The translations under genes were made by a program, and so were the position numbers. Under the pieces are notes generated by a model. It searched no databases and was not told the origin of the DNA. It saw only the letters and a program-made list of their open reading frames with translations. This document shows, in pieces, positions 7,488-17,190 of a DNA stretch of 64,000 bases (positions within the stretch are counted from its first letter, which is position 1; each line of letters begins with the position of its first letter). The stretch spans positions 1 through 64,000 of IMG/VR virus record IMGVR_UViG_3300010885_017276; one strand, given 5' to 3'. This DNA is from a virus.

Positions 7488-9467
7488 CTATAGTATTCCG
7501 TATGCGAATACTTGGTCTAAATTTGCAGCGTCTGCTAGATCGTTGATCAAGTTTTCAACAGCTACGTAGTTACAAGCGTCAACTAAGATATGGTAGTCAA
7601 AGTTTTCAACAACCTCTCCTGAGAATGATTGTGCGAATCTTGTAGTTCTTACTCGGATTACATAGTCAACATATTGAGTCAATGGTTTCAAGTGAGATTC
7701 TTGACCTAATACTAACTTACCATAGTTGTTACCTGCCAATCGTTGACGATTTTCAAAGTATACTCTAGTACGCTCTTCCATGTCGTAGAATTGACCTCCC
7801 ATTGCTTCTGGCTCAGTAGCGATTGAAAGTAATTTTACGTTGAATCTACCGTTAGTACCCATTGAGAATGATTCAGTTACCATTCCAGGTGCTTGGTTAG
7901 CGATAGATAATCTTGTAGAACTGTATACGAATGGTAGACTATCTCTGTATTCTTCTGAACCAGCCAAGATGTTTACTTTACTTTTTATAAAGATACCCAT
8001 CAAAGCTTCTTCATCATATACTGGAGCTTCTTCAACCCAGTGTACAAATCCAACTGGTACAGGTGGTTCTGTTACGAATAGGTCTCTCAACAATGGAGAA
8101 CACTCTTCACATACTACTTCAGAGAACACTACAGTTTTGTAAACTGTTTGACATGCTACTCCTGTTACTGGAGTACCTTCTTCTTGTTGCTCAATTCCAT
8201 CATTTCCATCATATAATGTACCTGATCCTACTAAAGAGCTTACTGCTTCTATAGTTCCAACAAATAGTAATTCAGACCCTGGAGAAGTTACAACTAATCC
8301 AGTAGTGGCTAAGATAGCAGCAGCGTGGTTAGTTACAAAATCATCAGCTGTTTGTGACAAACTTGTGTTGTAAGCTGTAGTGTAAGATGTAGATCCTAAA
8401 GTTACTATGATACTTCCTGTTGATCCAGCTAGGTATATAGAATCTTGATAATCTGCACCTGTTGCATCAATAAAGATGTTCAAATCTTGATTAGCATTTT
8501 CTACCTCTCCAAGACGACTACCATTACAGTCATCTCCTAATTGTAAAGTGAATACTTTAGGTTTTGCAACACAAGTTTCGCCTGCTGACCAAGTAATTGT
8601 TCTTGTAATTGAGCTACAATCTGGTGAACCGCAGTCTCCATCTTGTACTGTTGTAGTTTGTACAAAGTTAGAAAGAGTTGTACCTAACGGTGCTAAGATA
8701 ACATAGGTTGAAACACCTGCGTTACCTGCTCCAGGAATATAAGATTCTCTCTTAACTAAATGGTCTGGATAAGCAGCTTGTACTAATCCTAATGCTGTGT
8801 GGTTTCCATTATCTTGTACTTTTAAAGTAAAGAATTGGTGAGCTTGACCTAACACAGAAGTTGTGTTTGTGCTGTTTACTGGAGTAATAGTAAGATACTC
8901 AGTGATAGGCACTCCACCTACTAATGTAATATCTTTCAATCTCAATACTGCTTTTTCAACAATTTCGTGCATTGTAAAAGTTCCAGTGTTTGGAGCTTCT
9001 AAGTGCAATTTAACTGTTACTGTTGCTCCAGGATATCCTAACATCCCGATAGCTTCTCCTGATAAGGTAATGTCAATTACTTCATTATCTCCGTTAGTTA
9101 GAACAATTGCAGTATCTGCATTGATTCCATCATAACCGATGATAAATTCGTCAACTGTAATACCCACTTGAGGAGCGTTTACTTTAATGTCAACGATCTC
9201 AGACAATTTGAAAGGCATAGAAGAGTATGCTTTGTTTGATTGAGAACGTGTTGGAGTTAAAGGTGCGATACCTAATTTTAACTCAAATAATCTGTTTTTT
9301 GGAGTTGAAGAAAAAGTGTTTACTACAGGCATACCTAATGCTGTTGGTGAACCTCCTTTATCAACAATACCAAACTGACCTTTAGCTAATCGAGTAGAGT
9401 AGCCATTTGTCATAACTTGACCATCGCTTACTACGAAGGTAATTGTTTGTGGTGCGTGACTTGCCAT
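7488..9467 (-). CDS. Large virion structural protein
   Basis: A 659-residue, beta-rich protein with no membrane segment. Several stretches resemble Ig-like or jelly-roll repeats (around residues 80-200), and there is a Cys-containing middle (CQTVYKTVVFSEVVCEEC). It sits between head/connector genes and the lysis cassette and has its own terminator, suggesting high expression. Candidates are a tail tube/sheath, head decoration or fibre-base protein; I cannot choose between them from sequence. Confidence 0.7.
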   Translation of the reverse strand: MASHAPQTITFVVSDGQVMTNGYSTRLAKGQFGIVDKGGSPTALGMPVVNTFSSTPKNRLFELKLGIAPLTPTRSQSNKAYSSMPFKLSEIVDIKVNAPQVGITVDEFIIGYDGINADTAIVLTNGDNEVIDITLSGEAIGMLGYPGATVTVKLHLEAPNTGTFTMHEIVEKAVLRLKDITLVGGVPITEYLTITPVNSTNTTSVLGQAHQFFTLKVQDNGNHTALGLVQAAYPDHLVKRESYIPGAGNAGVSTYVILAPLGTTLSNFVQTTTVQDGDCGSPDCSSITRTITWSAGETCVAKPKVFTLQLGDDCNGSRLGEVENANQDLNIFIDATGADYQDSIYLAGSTGSIIVTLGSTSYTTAYNTSLSQTADDFVTNHAAAILATTGLVVTSPGSELLFVGTIEAVSSLVGSGTLYDGNDGIEQQEEGTPVTGVACQTVYKTVVFSEVVCEECSPLLRDLFVTEPPVPVGFVHWVEEAPVYDEEALMGIFIKSKVNILAGSEEYRDSLPFVYSSTRLSIANQAPGMVTESFSMGTNGRFNVKLLSIATEPEAMGGQFYDMEERTRVYFENRQRLAGNNYGKLVLGQESHLKPLTQYVDYVIRVRTTRFAQSFSGEVVENFDYHILVDACNYVAVENLINDLADAANLDQVFAYGIL

Positions 9468-9507
9468 TTTAATTTAATTTAGTTGTTATTTTTGTTATTA
9501 ATTTTTA

Positions 9508-9600
9508 TTAACATTTACCGCCCTTTTTCATCATGGGCATTTTTGAACTTGCTGGTTTTTTCATAGCAGGTTTAACTGTTTTTTTTACTGTTTTTTTCAT
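9508..9600 (-). CDS. Tiny Lys/Met-rich basic peptide
   Basis: A 30-residue frame from ATG at 9598-9600 to TAA at 9508-9510: repeated KKTVKK, then KPAMKKPASSK, ending KKGGKC. It lies in an otherwise empty gap between two structural genes, which supports a real gene. The high charge suggests DNA or virion-interior binding (a minor core peptide is possible). No homologue is known to me. Confidence 0.6.
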   Translation of the reverse strand: MKKTVKKTVKPAMKKPASSKMPMMKKGGKC

Positions 9601-9612
9601 TTTATTTTTTAT

Positions 9613-10278
9613 TTAGATTTTTTGGATTGCTCTTTGAATATTAACTTGATATTTAGGGTCGCTTGAATTTATTGCAAATTCACTAGCTGCCATAGATATA
9701 ATTCTGTCTAAGAATTTATCATCAAATTCAGGAGAAAAGTCTGGGTGAAATGCACTCTCTGGATCGTCTTCTGAAATAAGTCTTATTTGTACTGGGTATC
9801 TGTAGTATGATAAAAACAATTCATCATGTTTGAATCCGTCATTGTACAAGTGTATGCTGTCTGATGATATTGTAAGTGGTGCTTCTCTAGCTAAAAAAGA
9901 TGGCTTGTTAAACTCGTCTTGTAAGACTTCTATCTTGTTGTCATCTTTTATTTCGTAAAGGCTTATCTTTTCTCTATTGCAAGTTTTATTTGAAGCTTTA
10001 CTGTATGCAGAGGAGAAGTCAAAGTAATTCTCCGGTAATAAAAATGTGTCTGCATATTCTACCCTAGTAGGGTTTAGTATCTTGTAGTTTGATACTAGTA
10101 CTTTTTGTATGTATCTTGACTCATCATCCTTCTTACGGTCTAAGATGTTTTCTAACATCTTGTTTTGAGACTCGTTGAATATAGCTACAAATCTTCCTCT
10201 ATCTCCCGACACAATCGAATTTTCGAAATTGTTGTCTATCTTAAGTAAGAATCTTATATAAGCTTGCTCTGTAGTCAT
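9613..10278 (-). CDS. Head-tail connector/adaptor-like protein
   Basis: A 221-residue, mostly helical acidic/basic mixed protein (TTEQAYIRFLLKIDNNFENS; later FDDKFLDRIISMAASEFAI). The position after the capsid and the 325-residue gene, plus the size, fits a head-completion or adaptor protein. No specific family is recognised. Confidence 0.6.
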   Translation of the reverse strand: MTTEQAYIRFLLKIDNNFENSIVSGDRGRFVAIFNESQNKMLENILDRKKDDESRYIQKVLVSNYKILNPTRVEYADTFLLPENYFDFSSAYSKASNKTCNREKISLYEIKDDNKIEVLQDEFNKPSFLAREAPLTISSDSIHLYNDGFKHDELFLSYYRYPVQIRLISEDDPESAFHPDFSPEFDDKFLDRIISMAASEFAINSSDPKYQVNIQRAIQKI

Positions 10279-10290
10279 TTATTTTTTAGG

Positions 10291-10316
10291 AAAAAAAGGG
10301 GGCAGGGTAGCCCCCA
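10291..10316 (-). terminator. Rho-independent terminator
   Basis: Arms 10298-10303 and 10310-10315 (GGGGGC/GCCCCC) with a T-run to 10291 on the minus strand. It follows the 325-residue gene and may be partly read through to feed the next genes. Confidence 0.85.
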
Positions 10317-10322
10317 TATTTA

Positions 10323-11300
10323 TTACTCTCCGATAAGTGTTGCGAACACTTGTTTTAATTCTTTGTCCTCTTTAATTTTTCTGGCTGCATTTTTCCAGTT
10401 GTTGTCAACGTAAATGTCATCCATCCAAACTTCTCCTTTTTTAAGTTTAACTTTACCTTTTACGTAGAGTTGTTTTAACTTAGCGTGGATATAGATTTCT
10501 TCTGCTCCGGACTCTGTTTGATATTTCTCAACAGTCTCGATGAAGATTTTATCATTCTGGAATTTGTCTTCTTTAGATTTAACAAAGTTTCCAAACACCG
10601 TATAAAGAACTGATTCGTCTGTGGCTTCTGTTGCGTTAATTCCTAAGTAATCTAAGATTTGGATTAATCCTTGCTTATCTGCGCTTACCATGTTGTAGAA
10701 TAATGCTGAAGCTTTTGCTTGTCTCATCTCTTTTTCTGCCTCTCTACTTACTGAACTGTCTTTATCAACAATACAGTACATTGAAATAGGCTGTTTAAAT
10801 TCTGGATGAGATTCCATGTGTTTTGGTGTAACTCTCTTGTGAATCATTATCAAGTAAAGTCTTAATAAATCTTCTGCTTTAGATGTGTCAAATAGTTTTC
10901 CTCTATGTAACTCTATTCTAAAGTTGTCCCAAAAATCATTATTTTTTGATGTGTGGTCTAATACTCCCTCACCTTTTTCTATCTCGATCTTATCTACGAT
11001 ACTTTCTTTGATAGCTTTTAGAGAAGACTCTCTTAGTTCAGCTGGGATTGCTCTCATGAACGCTCCAGATGTTGGGTATAAACCCGTGTCCCAAATACCT
11101 CTTTCTTTATCAAAGATAGCCCCTGGAAAAGTATCAACTATAGTGTCACTTAAGACTTTTGTAGTGTTGTATTCTTTGAATCCGTCTGGTGCTGAAGTAT
11201 CTAATTTTTCTTTGATTTCATACAATGTATCTTTCTTGATATCGAAATCATAGATTCTTAAGATGGTATTGCTAACATCTTTTTTTGCTTTTATAGCCAT
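10323..11300 (-). CDS. Structural-region protein, possibly head-associated
   Basis: A 325-residue soluble, charged protein (MAIKAKKDVSNTILRIYDFD). It has no recognised domain. It follows the major capsid-like gene but has its own promoter (11375-11406) and terminator (10291-10316), so it can be expressed apart from the capsid. Could be a minor head, vertex or non-structural virion-associated protein. Confidence 0.65.
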   Translation of the reverse strand: MAIKAKKDVSNTILRIYDFDIKKDTLYEIKEKLDTSAPDGFKEYNTTKVLSDTIVDTFPGAIFDKERGIWDTGLYPTSGAFMRAIPAELRESSLKAIKESIVDKIEIEKGEGVLDHTSKNNDFWDNFRIELHRGKLFDTSKAEDLLRLYLIMIHKRVTPKHMESHPEFKQPISMYCIVDKDSSVSREAEKEMRQAKASALFYNMVSADKQGLIQILDYLGINATEATDESVLYTVFGNFVKSKEDKFQNDKIFIETVEKYQTESGAEEIYIHAKLKQLYVKGKVKLKKGEVWMDDIYVDNNWKNAARKIKEDKELKQVFATLIGE

Positions 11301-11374
11301 TTTTTTTATTTTTGGTTAATCTGTTTCTGTGGGTTGGTAATAATTTTGCGAATCTTGTTGGTTAATTCACTATG

Positions 11375-11406
11375 CAAAATTACAAAATGTTTTATTATAA
11401 AACAAA
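11375..11406 (-). promoter_or_regulatory. Bacteroidota-type promoter, minus strand
   Basis: Minus-strand TTTG (11403-11406), 20-nt spacer, TAATTTTG (11375-11382). It matches TTTG-N20-TAnnTTTG and faces the 325-residue gene. It lies right beside the terminator of the upstream capsid gene. Confidence 0.75.
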
Positions 11407-11410
11407 TAAG

Positions 11411-11456
11411 TTAAATTTCCTACCCCACCGATTAAGATGGGGTAAAGAAATTTTAA
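11411..11456 (-). terminator. Hairpin terminator after the major capsid gene
   Basis: Inner arms 11421-11427/11438-11444 (TACCCCA/TGGGGTA) and outer arms 11411-11419/11447-11456 form a long stem flanked by A/T. It begins 7 nt after the capsid-like gene's stop codon. The T-run is short and lies in the outer arm, so efficiency is uncertain. Confidence 0.7.
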
Positions 11457-11462
11457 CAATTA

Positions 11463-13157
11463 TTAGTTATAACCTTTTCTTGCAGCTTCGTCTAATTCAA
11501 TCATAACGAAACGAGTTAAGTCTCTAACGTGGATGTCAGCAATATTGAACGCCCAGAACTCTTGTCCGATTTGTTTCATTGAAGACATAATGTCGCCAGC
11601 TTTTCTGTAGTCGTAACGTCCATTAGTAGTTCCCCAGTAGCACATTTCGCCTTGTGGTTTAACTAAGTAGATGTTAGCTCCAGAGTTACCGCCTTCTACT
11701 AAAGTAGAACCTTTTGGTAAATCTTTGTTGTTTGAATACATTTGATCCTCAACATCCCAAATAACCATTGAGTAAGCAGTTGGTGACAAGTTCTCTGGGT
11801 GGAATCCACCTGCTAAACGGTCAACACCTTCCATCATGTTCAATGATGTATCTTCTTCGATTTCAATGTTTCCAATACCAGGAATGAAAACTTTAGTGAA
11901 ACGAATTGGCACATACTCTAAGTTAAAAGTATCATTACCACGAACTGGGTTAGGGATAGTTCTTTCAACTCCTAAGAAAGTATTCAATGCAGAGTTTTGT
12001 GCATTTACTTCGTCAGAGAAGATAGACAAAATGTTTTGGTAAGCGTATTTACCACATTTGAATTTCAAACGTCTTTCAACGTCTTGTTTGAATGGGTTAA
12101 CACGGAATACGTATTCAGCAGCTTCTTTCAAGTGGTCACGAGTAATTCCTCCAGGACGACCATACTTAACAAGCTTACCTCTACGCAATTGGTGCCATAA
12201 ACCTTCGTTTAATCTAGCAACACCGTTTGAATCACGAACTGTAGCAGCACGTTGGAACATAAGTTTTTGAGCAGTCAAACGCTCTAATTCACGCATTGTC
12301 AAGAACTCCATGGTTGCACCAATACGAGCAGTTTTCATGTCTGGAACTTTCTTACCATTTTTGGTAGTCATGTTAGCCAATACTGCGTATTCGTTACCTC
12401 CAAATTCTGATTGCAATTTGTCTAAGTAAGATTTAGATTGAGCATCAGCACCAGAGAATGACTTAGAGTCAGCCATACCAGTGATGTAAGCTTCAACCCC
12501 AGAAGCAGATCCTAAACGGAACTCGCAACGCATTGTACCTACTGTATCAGGCAAATCAAAGTGAGAGAAGTTAGTACCTCTTTCTCCTAAGATAGCGTGA
12601 CCAACTTTAAAGTATTGGATACCTTTAGCCAAGTTAGAAGCCAAGAACCAAGTGTTTTTGTCGTTGTCAGCCAATTTAACTGTGTGTTCCCATCCTTCTC
12701 CTACAGCTGATACAGGCTCCTCACCAGAAACGATAAGTTGTTGACCGTAATATTTGTCATTAGAAAGAACGTCACCAGTTGTGTAAGCTCTGTTCAAAAC
12801 AATTTTGAAAGTTCCACCATCAACACCAGGATACGCTTGATAAGACATATCACGAGTTGTGTAGCAACCTTTGTACTCTTCTACAGGGATATCATAAGTG
12901 AATCCTCCGTCCCATCCGTTTACTTCAAGGATAGCTTTGTTTTGTAATAATTCACGTAAGATACCGTAGCTTCTTACCGCTTGTTTACCCCACAAATTCA
13001 TCAAACCTAAGTGATGTTTGTTTGGGTCTTCTTTGTACCATGAGTAAAGAGAAGGCAAATCCTGTGCACCGTTAATAGAAGAAACTGTTTTCTTATCGGT
13101 GAACATGATAACCTGGTCTCCGTTTACTACGAAAGGAATGTTTTGTTGTGTTACCAT
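11463..13157 (-). CDS. Major capsid protein (predicted)
   Basis: A 564-residue protein, the best candidate for the major capsid protein: it follows the portal and an acidic scaffold-like gene, has capsid-like size, lacks cysteine-rich or fibre-like repeats, and uses a more GC-balanced codon set than its neighbours, as expected of a very highly expressed gene. No motif proves the HK97 fold by eye. The flanking hairpin at 11411-11456 would limit read-through. Confidence 0.72.
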   Translation of the reverse strand: MVTQQNIPFVVNGDQVIMFTDKKTVSSINGAQDLPSLYSWYKEDPNKHHLGLMNLWGKQAVRSYGILRELLQNKAILEVNGWDGGFTYDIPVEEYKGCYTTRDMSYQAYPGVDGGTFKIVLNRAYTTGDVLSNDKYYGQQLIVSGEEPVSAVGEGWEHTVKLADNDKNTWFLASNLAKGIQYFKVGHAILGERGTNFSHFDLPDTVGTMRCEFRLGSASGVEAYITGMADSKSFSGADAQSKSYLDKLQSEFGGNEYAVLANMTTKNGKKVPDMKTARIGATMEFLTMRELERLTAQKLMFQRAATVRDSNGVARLNEGLWHQLRRGKLVKYGRPGGITRDHLKEAAEYVFRVNPFKQDVERRLKFKCGKYAYQNILSIFSDEVNAQNSALNTFLGVERTIPNPVRGNDTFNLEYVPIRFTKVFIPGIGNIEIEEDTSLNMMEGVDRLAGGFHPENLSPTAYSMVIWDVEDQMYSNNKDLPKGSTLVEGGNSGANIYLVKPQGEMCYWGTTNGRYDYRKAGDIMSSMKQIGQEFWAFNIADIHVRDLTRFVMIELDEAARKGYN

Positions 13158-13183
13158 TTTTAATTTAATTTAATTTATTGTTG

Positions 13184-14296
13184 TTATAAGTCGAAATTAA
13201 TTGTCTCTAGAGGTGATAAAGTCTGTGACTGTGATTCCTCTTTTTTCTTCTCTACTCTTGTTGTATCTTGGATAATCTTGATTTTTTTAAGATTGTCTAA
13301 TTGTACATTTTTCTTGACTTCAGATGTTGCTTTCTTTAAGTAGTTATCTTTGTCAAGCATAAAGTAGATAAGTTCTTTTGCTTTTGCCGGGTCGCTCATC
13401 CATTGATCGTATATGTCATCAATTTCAAACCCCCCTGTATTGTCTTGTTTAGTAGCTACGTCTACAAATTTCCTAACTAAGTTGTCTGACAATCCTTCAT
13501 TCTTGAATGATGAAGTCAGAGATTTTCTGTAGTCTTTGATTCGCTCTATTTCTAATCTTTTTTCTTCTAGTATCTGAGACTCTCTGTTTTCTAAATTTTT
13601 ATAGAACTGATCTCTTTGGTAGTTTACAATCTTAGAAGCTTTGTCGTCTATGCTTAAGTCTTCTTTTGCTGATTTTACTAAAGCTCTTGTTTCAGATTGA
13701 CTGTGGCCTAATGCGTTTTGATAGTACCAAGCTAAGACATCTTCGTTGTGTCTTTCGTTATCTTGGTCATATCCTTGAAAAGGTTCTTGTAATGATTCCG
13801 GATTTTCAAATAAAGCTCTAGCTAAGTCTAAGTCTCCGTTCTTTACAATACTGATTAGTCGTTTTTTTACTTCGTCTAATCCGTCAATATCAACATACTT
13901 ATTCTTGAACTCTTCGTCCTTTTGGTCTTTGATAGCTTTCTCTAGATTCTTGTAAGTGTCTTTGTCAACACTTCCTAGTTCTGATAATAGCTTTTCTTCT
14001 CCTTCTGGAGTTTCGATAAGCATGTCTTCCCACTCTCCTGAATCAAGTTTCTCTTTTATTAAGTCTGAGAAAACTGATTCTCCAATACCGAATACTACTT
14101 CGGGCTCTTGTTTTTTAGATTCTGGTAATACTACTGTCTCTTCTTTCTTTTCTTCTTCTTTAGAATCTTCTGAATTTTGAAGATCGAGATCTAACTCTTT
14201 TTCTTCAGTTACAGCTCCTCCATCTTCTAGAGAGAAATCATTAAATTCTAATAGTTGTTCGAATGACAGTTCTTGTTGGTTTTGTTCTGTTTTCAT
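13184..14296 (-). CDS. Scaffolding-like protein
   Basis: A 370-residue, highly charged protein. The first ~80 residues are very acidic with runs of E and K; the rest is helical with coiled-coil stretches (NRESQILEEKRLEIERIKDY). It lies between portal and major capsid, the usual place of a scaffold or internal head protein. No protease motif is seen. A promoter (14305-14335) begins just upstream, so scaffold and capsid can be transcribed together. Confidence 0.65.
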   Translation of the reverse strand: MKTEQNQQELSFEQLLEFNDFSLEDGGAVTEEKELDLDLQNSEDSKEEEKKEETVVLPESKKQEPEVVFGIGESVFSDLIKEKLDSGEWEDMLIETPEGEEKLLSELGSVDKDTYKNLEKAIKDQKDEEFKNKYVDIDGLDEVKKRLISIVKNGDLDLARALFENPESLQEPFQGYDQDNERHNEDVLAWYYQNALGHSQSETRALVKSAKEDLSIDDKASKIVNYQRDQFYKNLENRESQILEEKRLEIERIKDYRKSLTSSFKNEGLSDNLVRKFVDVATKQDNTGGFEIDDIYDQWMSDPAKAKELIYFMLDKDNYLKKATSEVKKNVQLDNLKKIKIIQDTTRVEKKKEESQSQTLSPLETINFDL

Positions 14297-14304
14297 TTTC
14301 GGTG

Positions 14305-14335
14305 CAAAATTAAGGGTTTTATTTGTAACTGCAAA
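14305..14335 (-). promoter_or_regulatory. Bacteroidota-type promoter for scaffold and capsid
   Basis: On the minus strand: TTTG (14332-14335), 19-nt spacer, TAATTTTG (14305-14312), 9 nt before the scaffold ATG. The very short leader is notable. Confidence 0.75.
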
Positions 14336-14371
14336 ATTGATTAAAATTAAGGGAGTTACGGGTTTCTGTTG

Positions 14372-14409
14372 TTAAATTATTTTTAATTAGTTAAATTATT
14401 TTTAATTAG
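14372..14409. repeat. Exact tandem duplication of a 19-nt AT-rich unit
   Basis: TTAAATTATTTTTAATTAG occurs twice back to back (14372-14390, 14391-14409). The second copy contains the portal stop codon. Probably slippage; it lies upstream of the scaffold promoter. Confidence 0.85.
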
Positions 14410-17183
14410 TTTTTATTGATCTCAGCAATGTATCTTTCGTTTGTCATCTTTCTATCTTTCTGATCAAGTTCTTTTAGTTTTATCTGTAGTTCCTTGTTCA
14501 TCATGTCTAGTTTCTCGGCACTTTGCTGTTTAGCCATTTCTACTTTGTCTTGTGATAAAGATATGTCGCTATTTGTTTTCATCTCCTTAAGAGCCATATC
14601 TGTTTGTTTGCTGATATTATCAAAAGACATTTGGTTTGCGTCTTTGTCAGCAGCACGTCCCTGTGCTTGGATTTCTTCCTGCATAATTCTGGCTCGTCTG
14701 TCTTTTTCACTTTCAGAGGATTCAAACTGTCTGTCTTTATCTTTTTCAGCAGCAATAGCTTGAATTTTCTTGTCTTCAAGAGTTTGTTCGTGTTCTCTTT
14801 GTGCTTGAATTTCTTTTTGTTTCTCAGCACGTCCTCTCTTACCGATATCCACAAGTTCTACTATTGTATCAGCAGAGAATAACTCAGCGTAGTCTAACAA
14901 GTCGCTTCCTAATGTATTCATGTTTAGTAAAGCTTGTTTCATTGTTTCAAGTTCTCTACGTTTCTTAGGATCGTTTACTGGGAATACTCCAAGTCTTCTT
15001 AGTGGGAAATCGGGGTCTGATAAGTTTATAAAGTTTTTATCTCCGTCAGAATTTGAAAATACAAAGTCTACATCTAGATATTCTTTCTGACAATACTGTG
15101 CTACTGATAAATGTAACTCCATTGCTTTTCTTCTAGCTACAGACATTGTATTGAATATGTCTGCTGTCTGCATATATGAAGCCTCAGTGCCTTGTTTTAC
15201 TCCAGTGGCTGTTTCATATACTGAAGGTTGTCCAAGTCGCTGTGGTGTAATACCAATCTGTTCTAGAGCCTTTCTCATGTAATACTCAGAAAGTTCAATT
15301 CTACTCTTGATCTGTTTGTCAAAAGAGATATCCTGAGTCATAAAGGTATTCATTTGTCCATTAGCCCCGGCCATGTTTTGTTTTGTAGTATCTAACGGTA
15401 CTAACCCCACATCTTTGGCTAAGTCTCTAAGTTTTTCTAATGATTCTTCTATTGTACCGTAGTCTTTATACTCAGACGGCAAGAAGTTAATATCAAACAA
15501 GAAGAACATACCAATCTCTTTCTCTAACAGATTAAAGATTTGGTTCAAGCAAATGTTGTATCCAATTTGATAAGGTCTTAGTTTTTGTGCCATAGCAGAA
15601 GAGATAATACCAGCTACTGGTATCTTTACATCAAAGATGTTTGATTCTCCTCTAATTTGATAAGGTAGTGGCTCTACCCCTAAATATAAGTTATCACTTA
15701 AGAAAGAGTTACCTGCATTAATCTTAGTACCTTTCCATATTTCAGGGGCCCAAAACTCGTACATTGTATCTGCTTCTAGATTCTTTTGTATATCAACTAA
15801 AGGTTTAGTTGTTACTTTTTTAATATCGTGCTCTTTTATAAAGTCCGCCAATAAATCATCTGTTACAATAGCTGTATCTGCATATCCTTGGTCTGTAGTG
15901 TAGTTTAAGAACCACATCTTCTTCCAGCTTCTCCAGTAGGCCTCTGTTACCTGCAATAAGTCTTTTCTAACATAGATATCATCACGTTGCATCATACTGT
16001 ATCTATAGCCTAGATAGTTGTTATTTTGCAATGGTGATAACCAGTTAGGTATTCTTTGTTGTCCATCTGGGGTGTCCATTATAACTTCTCCCATTGGTAC
16101 ATCTAAGGCATTCTGTAATTGTAATCCTAAATCATAATCGTAGTGATTATAAGAGGGGATTGTTTGTACTTGTCCAAACATGTTGTTGTTCATCATGTCC
16201 TTCCAAGACTGTATCTTGTGATCTGCATTGGCGTTACCAACACTCTCAAACTTCTTGTTAAGTTTTTTAATTTCGTCCGGAGAAAGTAAGTGAGAGAATC
16301 TCTTGATAATATCAGAAGCTGATATGTAGAAGACCCTACCTGCATACTCACCGTCTTGGGGGTTCTCTGCTACTACATCCTGAGAGAAAAAGGTTTCTAT
16401 TGGAGACCATCTTTCTGGTTTGTAGTGATCGTAACCTATGTAATAATGTCTAAAGAATCTACCTGTAAGCAAGAAATCCTCCATCTCTTGTTTATCAAGC
16501 TTGTCCATATAGAACCGTTGTTGATCTTTTTCAATTACATGCTCTGCCCATTCTGCAGCTTTAGCTTTCCAATCTTTCATCTCCTTTTCTATTTGTGCAG
16601 GTGATAAAATTTTAGATTTTTCTTCTTCTAGCTTTTGCATGTATTGTTGACGCTCTTCATCAGACTTAAAGTCTTCTTTGTTAGGGTTTAATCCCATCTC
16701 TAGAAGAGACATCTCTAGTTCTTTCTGAAAAGTCTGCATAGCATACTCTCGTACTTTTTTGGTGCGTTCTCGGATATACTCATTTTGAGAGATATCATCT
16801 ATACAGTCTACCTTAAAGTCGTCTTTTTGTTCTAGCCATTCTCCTACGAGTTGTCTAGTTATAATTCCAATAAAGTCGTAGTGTTTTACAAATGTAGGTA
16901 TTCCTACACTATCTCCTAGCTCCTTGACCCTATCTAAAACTTGGTTATCTGGCTCGTAATCAGAATATGCAAGTCGTCCTTCTAACATCTTGTAGAGATC
17001 TCTAAATCGAATGTTGTCTGCTAATTGCAGAACACCAATTGATTCTAGAGCATCCATATTTTTCTTTTTCCAAGAGTCTTTACTTTTAATTGTATCAGAT
17101 ACAGTTTGTGTTGGTAAAGAGTGGGTAGAAGATATAGAAGATCCTACTCCATTATAAAAACTATGTAAATTGTGACCGTCCAT
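14406..17183 (-). CDS. Portal protein (predicted)
   Basis: A 925-residue protein matching the large portal proteins of Bacteroidota podo-like/crAss-like phages in size and layout: mixed N-terminal helical part, a central alpha/beta body (around 240-640, including VPMGEVIMDTPDGQQRIPNW), and a long charged coiled-coil C-terminus (about 790-925, AEKQKEIQAQREHEQTLEDK). It lies upstream of scaffold and capsid. The portal forms the DNA channel at one capsid vertex and docks the terminase. The assignment rests on size, order and general pattern. Confidence 0.75.
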   Translation of the reverse strand: MDGHNLHSFYNGVGSSISSTHSLPTQTVSDTIKSKDSWKKKNMDALESIGVLQLADNIRFRDLYKMLEGRLAYSDYEPDNQVLDRVKELGDSVGIPTFVKHYDFIGIITRQLVGEWLEQKDDFKVDCIDDISQNEYIRERTKKVREYAMQTFQKELEMSLLEMGLNPNKEDFKSDEERQQYMQKLEEEKSKILSPAQIEKEMKDWKAKAAEWAEHVIEKDQQRFYMDKLDKQEMEDFLLTGRFFRHYYIGYDHYKPERWSPIETFFSQDVVAENPQDGEYAGRVFYISASDIIKRFSHLLSPDEIKKLNKKFESVGNANADHKIQSWKDMMNNNMFGQVQTIPSYNHYDYDLGLQLQNALDVPMGEVIMDTPDGQQRIPNWLSPLQNNNYLGYRYSMMQRDDIYVRKDLLQVTEAYWRSWKKMWFLNYTTDQGYADTAIVTDDLLADFIKEHDIKKVTTKPLVDIQKNLEADTMYEFWAPEIWKGTKINAGNSFLSDNLYLGVEPLPYQIRGESNIFDVKIPVAGIISSAMAQKLRPYQIGYNICLNQIFNLLEKEIGMFFLFDINFLPSEYKDYGTIEESLEKLRDLAKDVGLVPLDTTKQNMAGANGQMNTFMTQDISFDKQIKSRIELSEYYMRKALEQIGITPQRLGQPSVYETATGVKQGTEASYMQTADIFNTMSVARRKAMELHLSVAQYCQKEYLDVDFVFSNSDGDKNFINLSDPDFPLRRLGVFPVNDPKKRRELETMKQALLNMNTLGSDLLDYAELFSADTIVELVDIGKRGRAEKQKEIQAQREHEQTLEDKKIQAIAAEKDKDRQFESSESEKDRRARIMQEEIQAQGRAADKDANQMSFDNISKQTDMALKEMKTNSDISLSQDKVEMAKQQSAEKLDMMNKELQIKLKELDQKDRKMTNERYIAEINKN

Positions 17184-17190
17184 ATTTTAT

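Noticed and set aside
14579-14882. Overlapping frames on both strands within the portal C-terminus
   Set aside because: They arise from Lys/Glu-rich coiled-coil codons read in other frames.
16356-16604. Plus-strand frame inside the portal gene
   Set aside because: Antisense shad­ow of the portal gene; no promoter and hydrophobic composition typical of reverse frames.
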